Below are positions 14,010 to 20,201 of a stretch of DNA of 20,201 nucleotides, piece after piece (the first letter of the stretch is position 1; each line of letters begins with the position of its first letter). The notes beneath the pieces were generated by a model. That model was not told the DNA's origin, made no database searches, and saw nothing but the letters and a program-made list of their open reading frames with translations. The stretch is from an uncultured Polaromonas sp. GTDB taxonomy: Bacteria > Pseudomonadota > Gammaproteobacteria > Burkholderiales > Burkholderiaceae. The stretch covers positions 1 to 20,201 of the forward strand of contig CAMLDT010000042.1 in NCBI GenBank assembly GCA_946479075.1, written 5' to 3'. A program made the translations under genes and the position numbers.

Positions 14010-15815
14010 ATGCCCACCCACAACGACGACAACAACAGCGGCAGTTTCAGGGAGTTCTGCCAAAAGGCCTGGGCGCTGACCCGGCCCTACTTCCAGTCCG
14101 AAGACAAGTGGCGCGCGCGCGGGCTGTTGCTGGCCATCGTGCTGCTCAATCTGGCCGCGGTGTACATGCTGGTGCTGCTCAACGACTGGAACCGGGTGTT
14201 CTACGACGCCATCCAGGAAAAGAACCAGCCGGTGTTCTGGACGCAACTGGGCCGCTTCACCTACCTGGCCTTTGCCTTCATCATCATCGCGGTTTACCGC
14301 TTTTATTTGACGCAGTTGCTGGAGATCCGTTGGCGCGCCTGGATGACCGCGCACTACCTGCAGCGCTGGCTGTCCAATCACGCCTTCTACAAAATGGAAC
14401 TGGCGCGCTACACCCGCAGCGGTCCCGAACTCACCACACCGGACAACCCCGACCAGCGCATCCAGGAAGACCTGATGCTGTTTCCCTCCTACACCGTCTC
14501 GCTGAGCATGGGCCTGCTCAATGCCGTCGTCACCTTGCTGAGTTTTGTCGGTATCCTGTGGACGCTGTCGGGCCCCTTTGACTTCACGCTGGGCGGTCAC
14601 CATTTCAATATTCCGGGGTTCATGGTCTGGATGGCCGTGCTCTATTGCGCCGTCGGCAGCGTCATTGCCCACTACATCGGCAAGCCGCAAATCCGGCTCA
14701 ACTACCTGCAGCAGCGCTACGAGGCGGACTTTCGCCACCACATGGTCCGGGTGCGCGAATACAGCGAATCGATTGCGCTGGACAAGGGCGAGGCGGTGGA
14801 GCGCACGCAGCTCGACACGCGCTTTTCCGCGGTGCTGAAAAACTACCTGAGCCTGACCCGCAAGCAGAAAAACCTGAGCTGGTTCACCAACTTTTTCGGC
14901 CAGGCGGCGGTGGTGTTTCCCTTCATCGTGGCCGCCCCGCGCTTTTTCAGCGGCGCCATCCAGCTCGGTCAACTGATGCAAATTTCGTCGGCCTTCGGCC
15001 GGGTCCAGGATTCACTGAGCTGGTTTGTGGACAATTACGCCACCCTGGCCGCCTGGCGCGCCACCACCGACCGCCTGACCGGTTTTGAAGAGAGTTTTCA
15101 GGCTCTGGCCCTTTCCCAGCGTGCGCAAGCAGCTACGAATTTCATAGCGCCGCAGGAACACGGCGCGGCGCTGGAGGTGCAGGATCTGACGCTCGCGCTG
15201 CCCGACGGCAGGGTGCTGCTTGACGGCGTTGGCCTGCGCGCAGGCGCCGGTGACCGTATCCTGATCAAGGGCGCATCGGGCAGCGGCAAGTCCACCCTGT
15301 TCCGCGCCTTCGCCGGCATCTGGCCCTTCAGCCGCGGCGCCACCCGCCTGCCGGCCAACACAATGTTCATCCCGCAGCGGCCGTATTTTCCCGACGGCCG
15401 CCTGCGCGATGCGCTCGCCTACCCGCAACCCGCTGCCACTTACAGCGACGATGCGCTGCGCCAGGCGCTGGACGACGCGCTGCTGCCGCAACTGCGGGGC
15501 AGCCTGGACACGCAGGACGCCTGGAGCCAGAAACTGTCGGGTGGTGAGCAGCAGCGGCTGGCGATTGCGCGTGTCCTGCTGAAAAAGCCGGCCTGGCTGT
15601 TTGCCGACGAGGCCACCAGCGCGCTCGACGAAGAGGCCGAAAAAATTCTTTACGAGCGGCTGGTGGCCCAGGTGCAGAAGCAAAATGGTGCGCTTGTTTC
15701 CATCGCACACCGCCCCTCCATTGCGCCTTTTCACAACAAACGCTGGAACCTGGACCGGCAGCCCGATGGCATGCCGGCGCAATTTGCGCTCAGCGAAAGC
15801 GCCAACCCCGCGTAA
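14010..15815 (+). CDS. ABC transporter, fused permease and ATPase (ABCD / SbmA-BacA-like, YddA type)
   Basis: A 601-residue half-transporter with an N-terminal membrane domain (helices across about residues 30-340, including LLLAIVLLNLAAVYMLVLLN and FAFIIIAVYRFY) and a C-terminal ATPase. The EAA-like family segment is near MVRVREYSESIALDKGEAVE. ATPase motifs are complete: Walker A GASGSGKST (421-429), signature LSGGEQ (509-514), Walker B WLFADE (529-534) and H567 in SIAHRPS. Related bacterial proteins import peptides, bleomycin or vitamin B12 (mycobacterial Rv1819c). Cobalamin genes lie 2 kb upstream but a repeat and a convergent gene intervene, so a B12 role is only a possibility. The linker between domains (about 365-380) is encoded by a 48-bp repeat copy. 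It ends one base from the convergent queC stop. Confidence 0.92.
   Translation: MPTHNDDNNSGSFREFCQKAWALTRPYFQSEDKWRARGLLLAIVLLNLAAVYMLVLLNDWNRVFYDAIQEKNQPVFWTQLGRFTYLAFAFIIIAVYRFYLTQLLEIRWRAWMTAHYLQRWLSNHAFYKMELARYTRSGPELTTPDNPDQRIQEDLMLFPSYTVSLSMGLLNAVVTLLSFVGILWTLSGPFDFTLGGHHFNIPGFMVWMAVLYCAVGSVIAHYIGKPQIRLNYLQQRYEADFRHHMVRVREYSESIALDKGEAVERTQLDTRFSAVLKNYLSLTRKQKNLSWFTNFFGQAAVVFPFIVAAPRFFSGAIQLGQLMQISSAFGRVQDSLSWFVDNYATLAAWRATTDRLTGFEESFQALALSQRAQAATNFIAPQEHGAALEVQDLTLALPDGRVLLDGVGLRAGAGDRILIKGASGSGKSTLFRAFAGIWPFSRGATRLPANTMFIPQRPYFPDGRLRDALAYPQPAATYSDDALRQALDDALLPQLRGSLDTQDAWSQKLSGGEQQRLAIARVLLKKPAWLFADEATSALDEEAEKILYERLVAQVQKQNGALVSIAHRPSIAPFHNKRWNLDRQPDGMPAQFALSESANPA
15101..15148 (+). 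repeat. Interspersed ~48-bp repeat, copy 4, in the ABC transporter linker
   Basis: Starts GGCTCTGGCCCTTTCC, then GTGCGCAAGCAGCTACG, and ends AATTTCATAGC. It is a good match to the other copies. It is read in the same frame as copies 1 and 3, giving ALALSQRAQAATNFIAP at the junction between the membrane domain and the ATPase domain, where extra residues should be tolerated. Confidence 0.68.
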
Positions 15816-15816
15816 G

Positions 15817-16521
15817 TCAGGCCGGCGCGGTACCGCGGTAGGCCGCATACCCGCGCGCGCGCAGCGCGCAGGCCGGGCACGTGCCGCAGCCGTAGCCCCA
15901 GGCCTGGCGGTGCGTGCGGTCACCCAGATAACAGGTGTGGGTGTGTTCGATGATCAGTTCCACTAGCGGCTGGCCACCCAGCGACTCCGCCAGGGCCCAG
16001 GTCGCGGCCTTGTCGATCCACATCAGCGGCGTCTCGATCAGGAACCGTTTGTCCATGCCCAGCGACAGCGCCAGCTGCATGGCTTTCATGGTGTCGTCGC
16101 GGCAATCGGGATAACCTGAAAAATCGGTCTCGCAGACGCCGGTCACCAGCACCTGCAAATCACGGCGGTAGGCCAGCGCCGCGGCGAGGGTCAGAAACAG
16201 CAGGTTGCGCCCGGGCACAAAGGTGTTGGGCAGGCCGGAACTTTCCATCTTGAACGCCGTGTCGCGTGTCAGCGAGGTCTCGCTGACCTGGCCCAGCACC
16301 GCCAGATCCAGCACGTGGTCGTCGCCCAGCTTGCCGGCCCATTGCGGGAATTGCGCACGCATCTGCTGCAGCACCACCAGCCGCGCCTGCAGCTCGACGC
16401 TGTGGCGCTGGCCATAGTCAAAACCGACGGTCTCCACGCGTTCGTATTTCGACAGTGCCTGGGCCAGGCAGGTGGTGGAGTCCTGGCCTCCAGAGAAAAG
16501 AACAAGGGCGGTGGTGTGCAT
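15817..16521 (-). CDS. queC: 7-cyano-7-deazaguanine synthase
   Basis: A 234-residue ATP-dependent enzyme converting 7-carboxy-7-deazaguanine to preQ0 in the pathway to queuosine in tRNA. The PP-loop [14 protein letters not shown] (9-22) binds [33 protein letters not shown] and [20 protein letters not shown] are typical. The four zinc cysteines are present at C197, C212, C215 and C218 (CYLGD ... GCGTCPAC). It starts 28 bases after the small lipoprotein gene and is the last gene of the pqqU-lipoprotein-queC unit. Its stop lies one base from the ABC transporter stop on the other strand, with no room for a terminator. Confidence 0.97.
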   Translation of the reverse strand: MHTTALVLFSGGQDSTTCLAQALSKYERVETVGFDYGQRHSVELQARLVVLQQMRAQFPQWAGKLGDDHVLDLAVLGQVSETSLTRDTAFKMESSGLPNTFVPGRNLLFLTLAAALAYRRDLQVLVTGVCETDFSGYPDCRDDTMKAMQLALSLGMDKRFLIETPLMWIDKAATWALAESLGGQPLVELIIEHTHTCYLGDRTHRQAWGYGCGTCPACALRARGYAAYRGTAPA

Positions 16522-16549
16522 GAAAGAAGATCAGCCGGCGAGAAAGCGG

Positions 16550-16828
16550 CTATTGTGCCCCGCGCAGCCCCAGCAACATCTGGTCCAGCGCGTAGTTGCA
16601 GTCCGCCGGGCCGCGCTGGCAGAATTTTGCGATGTCCGCCACGTCCACAGTCTTGTCCACCTGGCCGGGCCGCTGCACCCGCAATTGCCCGGCTTCAGCT
16701 GCCAGGACCTTGTAGGCCGGGTACTGCTCGCTGATTTTGGCGCTGATCAGGCGATCCCAGCCCGGTGCCGCCTGCGAGCAGGCAGCCAGCAACGCAGCCA
16801 TGGACAACGCGATGAACCGAAAAAACAT
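16550..16828 (-). CDS. Small hypothetical lipoprotein
   Basis: A 92-residue protein with a clear lipoprotein signal, MFFRFIALSMAALLAAC (lipid-bearing Cys17). The mature part is about 75 residues and has two further cysteines in AKFCQRGPADCNYALDQML that could pair. I do not recognise the family. The ATG at 16828 is preferred to the GTG two codons earlier because AGGAAG stands 6 nt upstream; this site overlaps the end of the TonB-receptor gene, whose stop is only 9 bases away. The two are therefore probably translated together, which hints at an outer-membrane accessory role for the receptor, but nothing in the sequence proves it. Confidence 0.8.
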   Translation of the reverse strand: MFFRFIALSMAALLAACSQAAPGWDRLISAKISEQYPAYKVLAAEAGQLRVQRPGQVDKTVDVADIAKFCQRGPADCNYALDQMLLGLRGAQ

Positions 16829-16837
16829 GGTCACTTC

Positions 16838-18961
16838 CTAAAACTGGTAACTGGCCGACAGCGACAGCACGTAATTCCGCCCTGCCGCCGGTTCAAAGTA
16901 ACGGCCATTGCCCTCGTTGACGATCACCGAGCCGGCATACTTCCGGTCGGCCAGGTTGTCCACACGCGCCGTGGCCGCGATGTTCCAGCGTGACAGGTCA
17001 AACACATAACCGACATGCGCGCCCAGCGTGACAAAGGACGCCGCGGCATCGGTGTTGAAATCGTTCACCATCACCTTGCCGAGGTAACGGGCCTCCACGC
17101 CGCTGCGCCAGCCGGTGGGCGGCCGCCAGCCGATCTCCATCGCCAGCGCGTCACGTGCCGTTCCGGGGATGCGCTTGCCGGCCGGCACTTGCGGCGCCGG
17201 GCACAGGCTCGCTGCGCCCACACACGCAAAGGCGTCGCGGTAGCGCGCATCCAGCAGCGTGTAGGAAAACTGCGCCAGCCAGTGGCGCGCCGGTGCGATG
17301 CTGGCCGCCAGTTCGAGGCCACGCCGCCGGGTCGCACCGGCGTTCTGGAAGGTGCTGCGCCCGCCGGTGTTGCTCTGCGTGATGATTTCGTCCTGTGTGG
17401 CGGTGTGGAACACGGCGGCCGTCCATTCGGCACGGGTCGCCGCCCCGGCGGCGCTGCGCCATTTCGCGCCGGCTTCCAGGTTGTCGCTCCGCGAGGGCCG
17501 CAGCGCAAAGTTGAGGCCGGTGCCGGTGGCACGGTAAGCCAGTTCGTTGAAGGTTGGCGTCTCGAAGCCGCGCCCGGCGGCCGCATACACGCGCCATTGT
17601 TCCGACGGCGCAAAGGTCACGCCGGCCGCCGGCAGGGTCGCGCTGTAAGACACGCTGCCGCTGTCGTTGACGTTGGCGCCAGCGATGTAGTTGTCGGCGG
17701 AATCAAAATTCACGCGGCTGTGACGCACGCCGGCGTTGACAGTCCAGCGCGGGGCGGGCTTCCAGCTCGCCTGCACGTAGGGGTCCAGGCTGGTCACACG
17801 GTTGTCCTCGTCGCGCCGGAGTGCACCCTGCACCCCGAGGGTCGCGCCCTGAAAATTCTGCCAGCCGCGCCGCCGCTCGGTCATCGTGTCGTAAGCCAGC
17901 CCGCCGATGATTTCCAGCGGCTGCTGCGCCAGCGAGGTGCGTGTGGTCCAGCGCGCATCGAGCCCGCCGTAGTTGCGCTCCAGCCCGATCACGCCGCCGG
18001 GGTGCTGGGCACCGGCCTGTACCGCCACCGGAATCGACTGGAACTGCGTGGTGGCGCGTTCACCGCCATAAAGCATCAGGCGCAGCTGGTTGTCGGCATT
18101 CACCTTTCGTTCGTACACCGCCCCGATCTGCCGCTGGCTGACGGTCTTGCGGGTGTTGAAGGTCGTGGCCGCCGGATCGGCGCTGCGCGGTGCGGTATCG
18201 AACTGTGCACGGCTCAGTCCCAGCGGGTCCTGGGCGTCCACCTTCAGGCTGTTGGCCAGCAGGCTCAAGCTGCTGTCGCCCGCCAGCGCCCAGTCCAGCC
18301 GCATGTTGGCGCCGTCCCGCTCGGCCGCGCTGTGTTCGCGAAAGCCGTTCGTGCGCAGGCGCCCGGCACTGAGCACGTAGCCCATGGGTCCGGCAGCGCC
18401 GCTGGCCTTGACATCGGCCCGGCGCAAACCGTCAGAGCCGGCCGCCACGCTGCCGCCCAGCACCGGCGGGCCCTGGCCCTCTGCGGTGAACACCTGCATC
18501 ACGCCGCCCGAGGAGTTGCCGTACAGCACCGAAAACGGCCCGCGCAGGACCTCCAGCCGCCCCACCGAGGCCAGGTCGATGTGCGAAAGCTGGCCCTGAC
18601 CGTCGGGCATGGTCGCCGGGATGCCGTCCACGTAGAGGCGCACACCGCGCACGCCGAAGGTGGAACGCGCGCCAAAGCCGCGTACCGACAGCTGCAGATC
18701 CTGGGCCTGGTTCTGCCGGTCGCGCGCCAGCAGGCCGGGCAGCAGCGCCAGGCTTTCCGACAGGTTGAGCTGTGCCCGGCCATCGCCCCGGATACGCTCG
18801 CCGTCCAGCACGTCCACGGACGCGGGAACCTCAAAAGGCGGCAACTCGGTGCGGGTCGCCGTCACGTTGATGGGCGTCAGGGTCTGGCCCGCCACCGGCG
18901 CAGCCAGTGCCACCGTCAGGCAGGCGGCGGCCGCAAACAGCGGGCAGGCAGGAAAGTTCAT
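16838..18961 (-). CDS. pqqU: TonB-dependent receptor of the PqqU (YncD) family
   Basis: A 707-residue outer-membrane transporter: signal peptide (MNFPACPLFAAAACLTVALA, ending near VAGQ), TonB box region TPINVTATR, plug domain, then a 22-strand barrel ending in SASYQF. It resembles E. coli YncD, now PqqU, the receptor for pyrroloquinoline quinone, block by block as I remember that sequence: NLSESLALLPGLL, QDLQLSVRGFGARSTFG, LYVDGIPATMPDGQGQ, GRGFETPTFNELAYRA, and GSVIVNEGNGRYFEPAAGR near the end. Such conservation in plug loops and strands makes orthology likely; PQQ as substrate is inferred. The frame extends upstream to 19168 and holds another ATG at 19009; I chose 18961, where the signal peptide starts, although no ribosome site is evident. 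No B12 riboswitch precedes it. It is first in a unit with a lipoprotein and queC. Confidence 0.85.
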   Translation of the reverse strand: MNFPACPLFAAAACLTVALAAPVAGQTLTPINVTATRTELPPFEVPASVDVLDGERIRGDGRAQLNLSESLALLPGLLARDRQNQAQDLQLSVRGFGARSTFGVRGVRLYVDGIPATMPDGQGQLSHIDLASVGRLEVLRGPFSVLYGNSSGGVMQVFTAEGQGPPVLGGSVAAGSDGLRRADVKASGAAGPMGYVLSAGRLRTNGFREHSAAERDGANMRLDWALAGDSSLSLLANSLKVDAQDPLGLSRAQFDTAPRSADPAATTFNTRKTVSQRQIGAVYERKVNADNQLRLMLYGGERATTQFQSIPVAVQAGAQHPGGVIGLERNYGGLDARWTTRTSLAQQPLEIIGGLAYDTMTERRRGWQNFQGATLGVQGALRRDEDNRVTSLDPYVQASWKPAPRWTVNAGVRHSRVNFDSADNYIAGANVNDSGSVSYSATLPAAGVTFAPSEQWRVYAAAGRGFETPTFNELAYRATGTGLNFALRPSRSDNLEAGAKWRSAAGAATRAEWTAAVFHTATQDEIITQSNTGGRSTFQNAGATRRRGLELAASIAPARHWLAQFSYTLLDARYRDAFACVGAASLCPAPQVPAGKRIPGTARDALAMEIGWRPPTGWRSGVEARYLGKVMVNDFNTDAAASFVTLGAHVGYVFDLSRWNIAATARVDNLADRKYAGSVIVNEGNGRYFEPAAGRNYVLSLSASYQF

Positions 18962-19079
18962 GAAGAAGGGGCGCACGTTGATGACATCTGTCCCAGCATA
19001 CTTGCTCATGGCGTTCTGCGCGCCGGCCCGCCTTTGGGCGAAAATGGGGCCATCTCCCCACTTCCGGTTTTGAGCCCCC

Positions 19080-19556
19080 ATGAACATCGACAAAGACACC
19101 GCCGTCAGCTTGCGCTTCAAAGTTGCGGACCTGCAAGGCAAACTCATTGAAGACAGCAAAACCCCCATGGTCTACCTGCATGGCGGTTACGGCAACACCT
19201 TGCCAAAAATCGAGGAAGCCCTGCAGGGCAAGACCACCGGCTACCAGACCACGCTGGAGCTGCAGCCCGAAGATGCGTTCGGCCTGCGCGACGAAAGCCT
19301 GGTCCAGACCATTTCCAAAAAGCAGTTCCCGCCCGGCGTCAAGGTCGGCGGCCAGCTCGAAGGCCGCGGCGAAGACGGCAAGTCCATCGTCTTCACCGTG
19401 GTGAAGATCAAGGGCGACACTGTTCTGCTCGACGGCAACCACCCGCTGGCCGGCAAGGCGCTGCGCTTTTCCCTGGCGGTCACCGATGTGCGCGCCGCCA
19501 GCGCCGAAGAAATTGCACACCGCCATGTGCATGGCGAGCACGGGCACCACCACTGA
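19080..19556 (+). CDS. slyD: FKBP-type peptidyl-prolyl isomerase, SlyD-like
   Basis: A 158-residue cytoplasmic prolyl isomerase and chaperone. The FKBP core flanks an inserted flap domain: YLHGGYGNTLPKIEEAL begins the active-site region, TTLELQPEDAFGLRDESLVQ belongs to the SlyD-type substrate-binding insert, and DGNHPLAGKALRFSLAV is the characteristic closing motif. The tail HRHVHGEHGHHH is a metal-binding His cluster, as used by SlyD in nickel delivery. Length is near that of short SlyD proteins. The ATG at 19080 lacks an obvious ribosome site. Divergent from pqqU with a 118-base gap; convergent with the DUF1214 gene, with a repeat-derived terminator between. Confidence 0.93.
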   Translation: MNIDKDTAVSLRFKVADLQGKLIEDSKTPMVYLHGGYGNTLPKIEEALQGKTTGYQTTLELQPEDAFGLRDESLVQTISKKQFPPGVKVGGQLEGRGEDGKSIVFTVVKIKGDTVLLDGNHPLAGKALRFSLAVTDVRAASAEEIAHRHVHGEHGHHH

Positions 19557-19597
19557 GGCTTCCCCGGCCGTTGCCGGCCCGCCCCGAATTTACAAGC

Positions 19598-19652
19598 AAA
19601 AAAGGCCTGCAGCCCACACCAGTCAAGCGCAGGCAGCTCCTTTTTTCATAGC
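19598..19652. terminator. Interspersed repeat, copy 5, acting as a bidirectional terminator
   Basis: The repeat (19604-19652) starts GGCCTGCAGCCC and ends GGCAGCTCC-TTTTTTCATAGC. GCCTGC (19605-19610) pairs with GCAGGC (19629-19634). A run of A lies before the stem and six T (19641-19646) lie shortly after it, so it has a U-tract in both directions. It separates convergent slyD (ends 19556) and the DUF1214 gene; the right end of the repeat covers the stop codon of the latter. Confidence 0.65.
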
Positions 19653-20155
19653 AACTCCGGTGCCACAAGGTCCTCGCCGGCGCGCTCGCTGGCGTGCCGC
19701 CGCTTCACCCGGGTGACCGGTGGATAGGCAAATTCGCCGTCCAGGTGCGCACGGCGCGGCTGGTACAGCCGCAAGGTCAGGTAAAAGCCCTGGCCCGCGG
19801 GAGCAGGAAGCCAGTTCCTGCCTTGACCCGGATCGTCCGCCTGGATACACAGCGTGAGCCCACCATCGGCATCCCGCACCAGACCCCGCGTGCGGTCGCC
19901 GATGGAATGCCGGTTGATCGGATTCGGCGCCAGCAGGCAATCCTCGCGCTGGTAGAGCGTGACGGACCAGAAGGCGTCCACCTGGAGCTGCGCATCCGGG
20001 GCGAAGCGCAGCACGTAACGGTGCTGGCCGTCCAGCTCCTCGCCGTCGGCGTCCACCTCGGCCATGATGTACATCGCCTCCTCGATGCCCAGGGTGCCTA
20101 TCCAGTTGCGGGCCACGCGCGCGCGGGTCAGAAAGTCGTCACCGAAATCGGTGCG
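19646..20155 (-). CDS. DUF1214 domain protein (DUF1254/DUF1214 family), 5' end missing
   Basis: The C-terminal 169 residues of a larger protein; the frame is open up to 20155, where genomic sequence ends and adapter begins. Family blocks visible: DDFLTRARVARNWIGTLG, EEAMYIMAEVDADGEELDG, HRYVLRFAPDAQLQVDAFWS, VTLYQREDCLLAPNPINRHSIGDR, DGGLTLCIQADDP, NWLPAPAGQGFYLTLRLYQP. Full proteins pair an N-terminal DUF1254 with this DUF1214 domain and are often secreted; the enzymatic role is not established. A GTG at 20116 is not a true start, because homology continues upstream. The final codons and stop lie in a repeat element. Confidence 0.85.
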   Translation of the reverse strand, partial: RTDFGDDFLTRARVARNWIGTLGIEEAMYIMAEVDADGEELDGQHRYVLRFAPDAQLQVDAFWSVTLYQREDCLLAPNPINRHSIGDRTRGLVRDADGGLTLCIQADDPGQGRNWLPAPAGQGFYLTLRLYQPRRAHLDGEFAYPPVTRVKRRHASERAGEDLVAPELL

Positions 20156-20201
20156 AGATCGGAAGAGCGTCGTGTAGGGAAAGAGTGTAGATCTCGGTGG
20201 T
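20156..20201. other. Illumina sequencing adapter, not genomic
   Basis: The last 46 bases begin AGATCGGAAGAGCGTCGTGT and continue through GGGAAAGAGTGTAGATCTCG to GGTGGT. This matches, from memory, the reverse complement of the Illumina universal (P5 side) adapter. GC content and reading frame break at this point. It is untrimmed adapter at a contig end; nothing in it should be annotated. Confidence 0.97.

Noticed and set aside
13175..14581. 468-codon plus-strand frame across the crotonase gene and into the ABC transporter.
   Set aside because: Runs antisense to one conserved gene and out of frame over another; no domain of its own.
17015..19150. 711-codon plus-strand frame opposite the TonB receptor.
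   Set aside because: No recognisable domains, Arg/His/Ala-rich composition, and it lies entirely antisense to a well-conserved receptor.

Overview
The window is high-GC DNA of a betaproteobacterium, most likely a member of the Comamonadaceae (Polaromonas/Rhodoferax/Acidovorax-like). The basis is gene content (Burkholderiales-type trimeric porin, Coq7, DUF3047 lipoprotein, CWC cysteine-rich protein, NT5C1-type 5'-nucleotidase) and the presence of three short interspersed repeat types that I recall as common in that family. It is mostly ordinary chromosome, with no phage, transposase, CRISPR array, tRNA or rRNA that I can see. The last 46 bases (20156-20201) are not genomic: they read as Illumina sequencing adapter, so the real contig ends at about 20155.

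Layout. 1-3250 (minus): a peptide-type ABC uptake operon in the order permease, M20 amidohydrolase, periplasmic binding protein (cut by the window start). 3425-4243 (minus): DUF3047 lipoprotein. 4244-4546: intergenic region holding a well-formed candidate small RNA on the minus strand (promoter, 5' hairpin, exposed CUCCUCC anti-Shine-Dalgarno stretch, second hairpin, intrinsic terminator). 4547-5017 (plus): OsmC/YhfA-like protein. 5095-5992 (minus): a two-gene unit of a Phd/YefM-type antitoxin without a toxin, followed by Coq7 (ubiquinone synthesis). 6277-7476 (plus): an abundant-type porin with a strong terminator. 7646-12998 (plus): a co-directional run of ilvA, CWC zinc-ribbon-like protein, cobT, cobS, cobC-like phosphatase and 5'-nucleotidase. 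The three cob genes complete cobalamin nucleotide-loop assembly. 13094-13909 (minus): crotonase-family enzyme, divergent from 14010-15815 (plus), an ABCD/SbmA-BacA-like ABC exporter/importer. 15817-18961 (minus): pqqU(yncD)-like TonB receptor, small lipoprotein, queC. 19080-19556 (plus): SlyD-like prolyl isomerase. 19646-20155 (minus): DUF1214 protein truncated by the contig end.

The most interesting layer lies between and inside the genes. A ~48-bp repeat (left end CTGGCCCTTGTC, right end GCAGCTA-N-TTT-N-TAGC) occurs five times. Two copies sit exactly between convergent genes, one as a bidirectional terminator. Three are inside genes and are read in the same frame, giving related Ala/Leu-rich peptides: the signal peptide of the binding protein, a membrane segment of CobS, and the linker of the ABC transporter. 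A different repeat sits in frame inside the CWC protein, and a third type separates another convergent pair. Together with the candidate sRNA and the antitoxin-Coq7 pair, these are the items most worth a second look.
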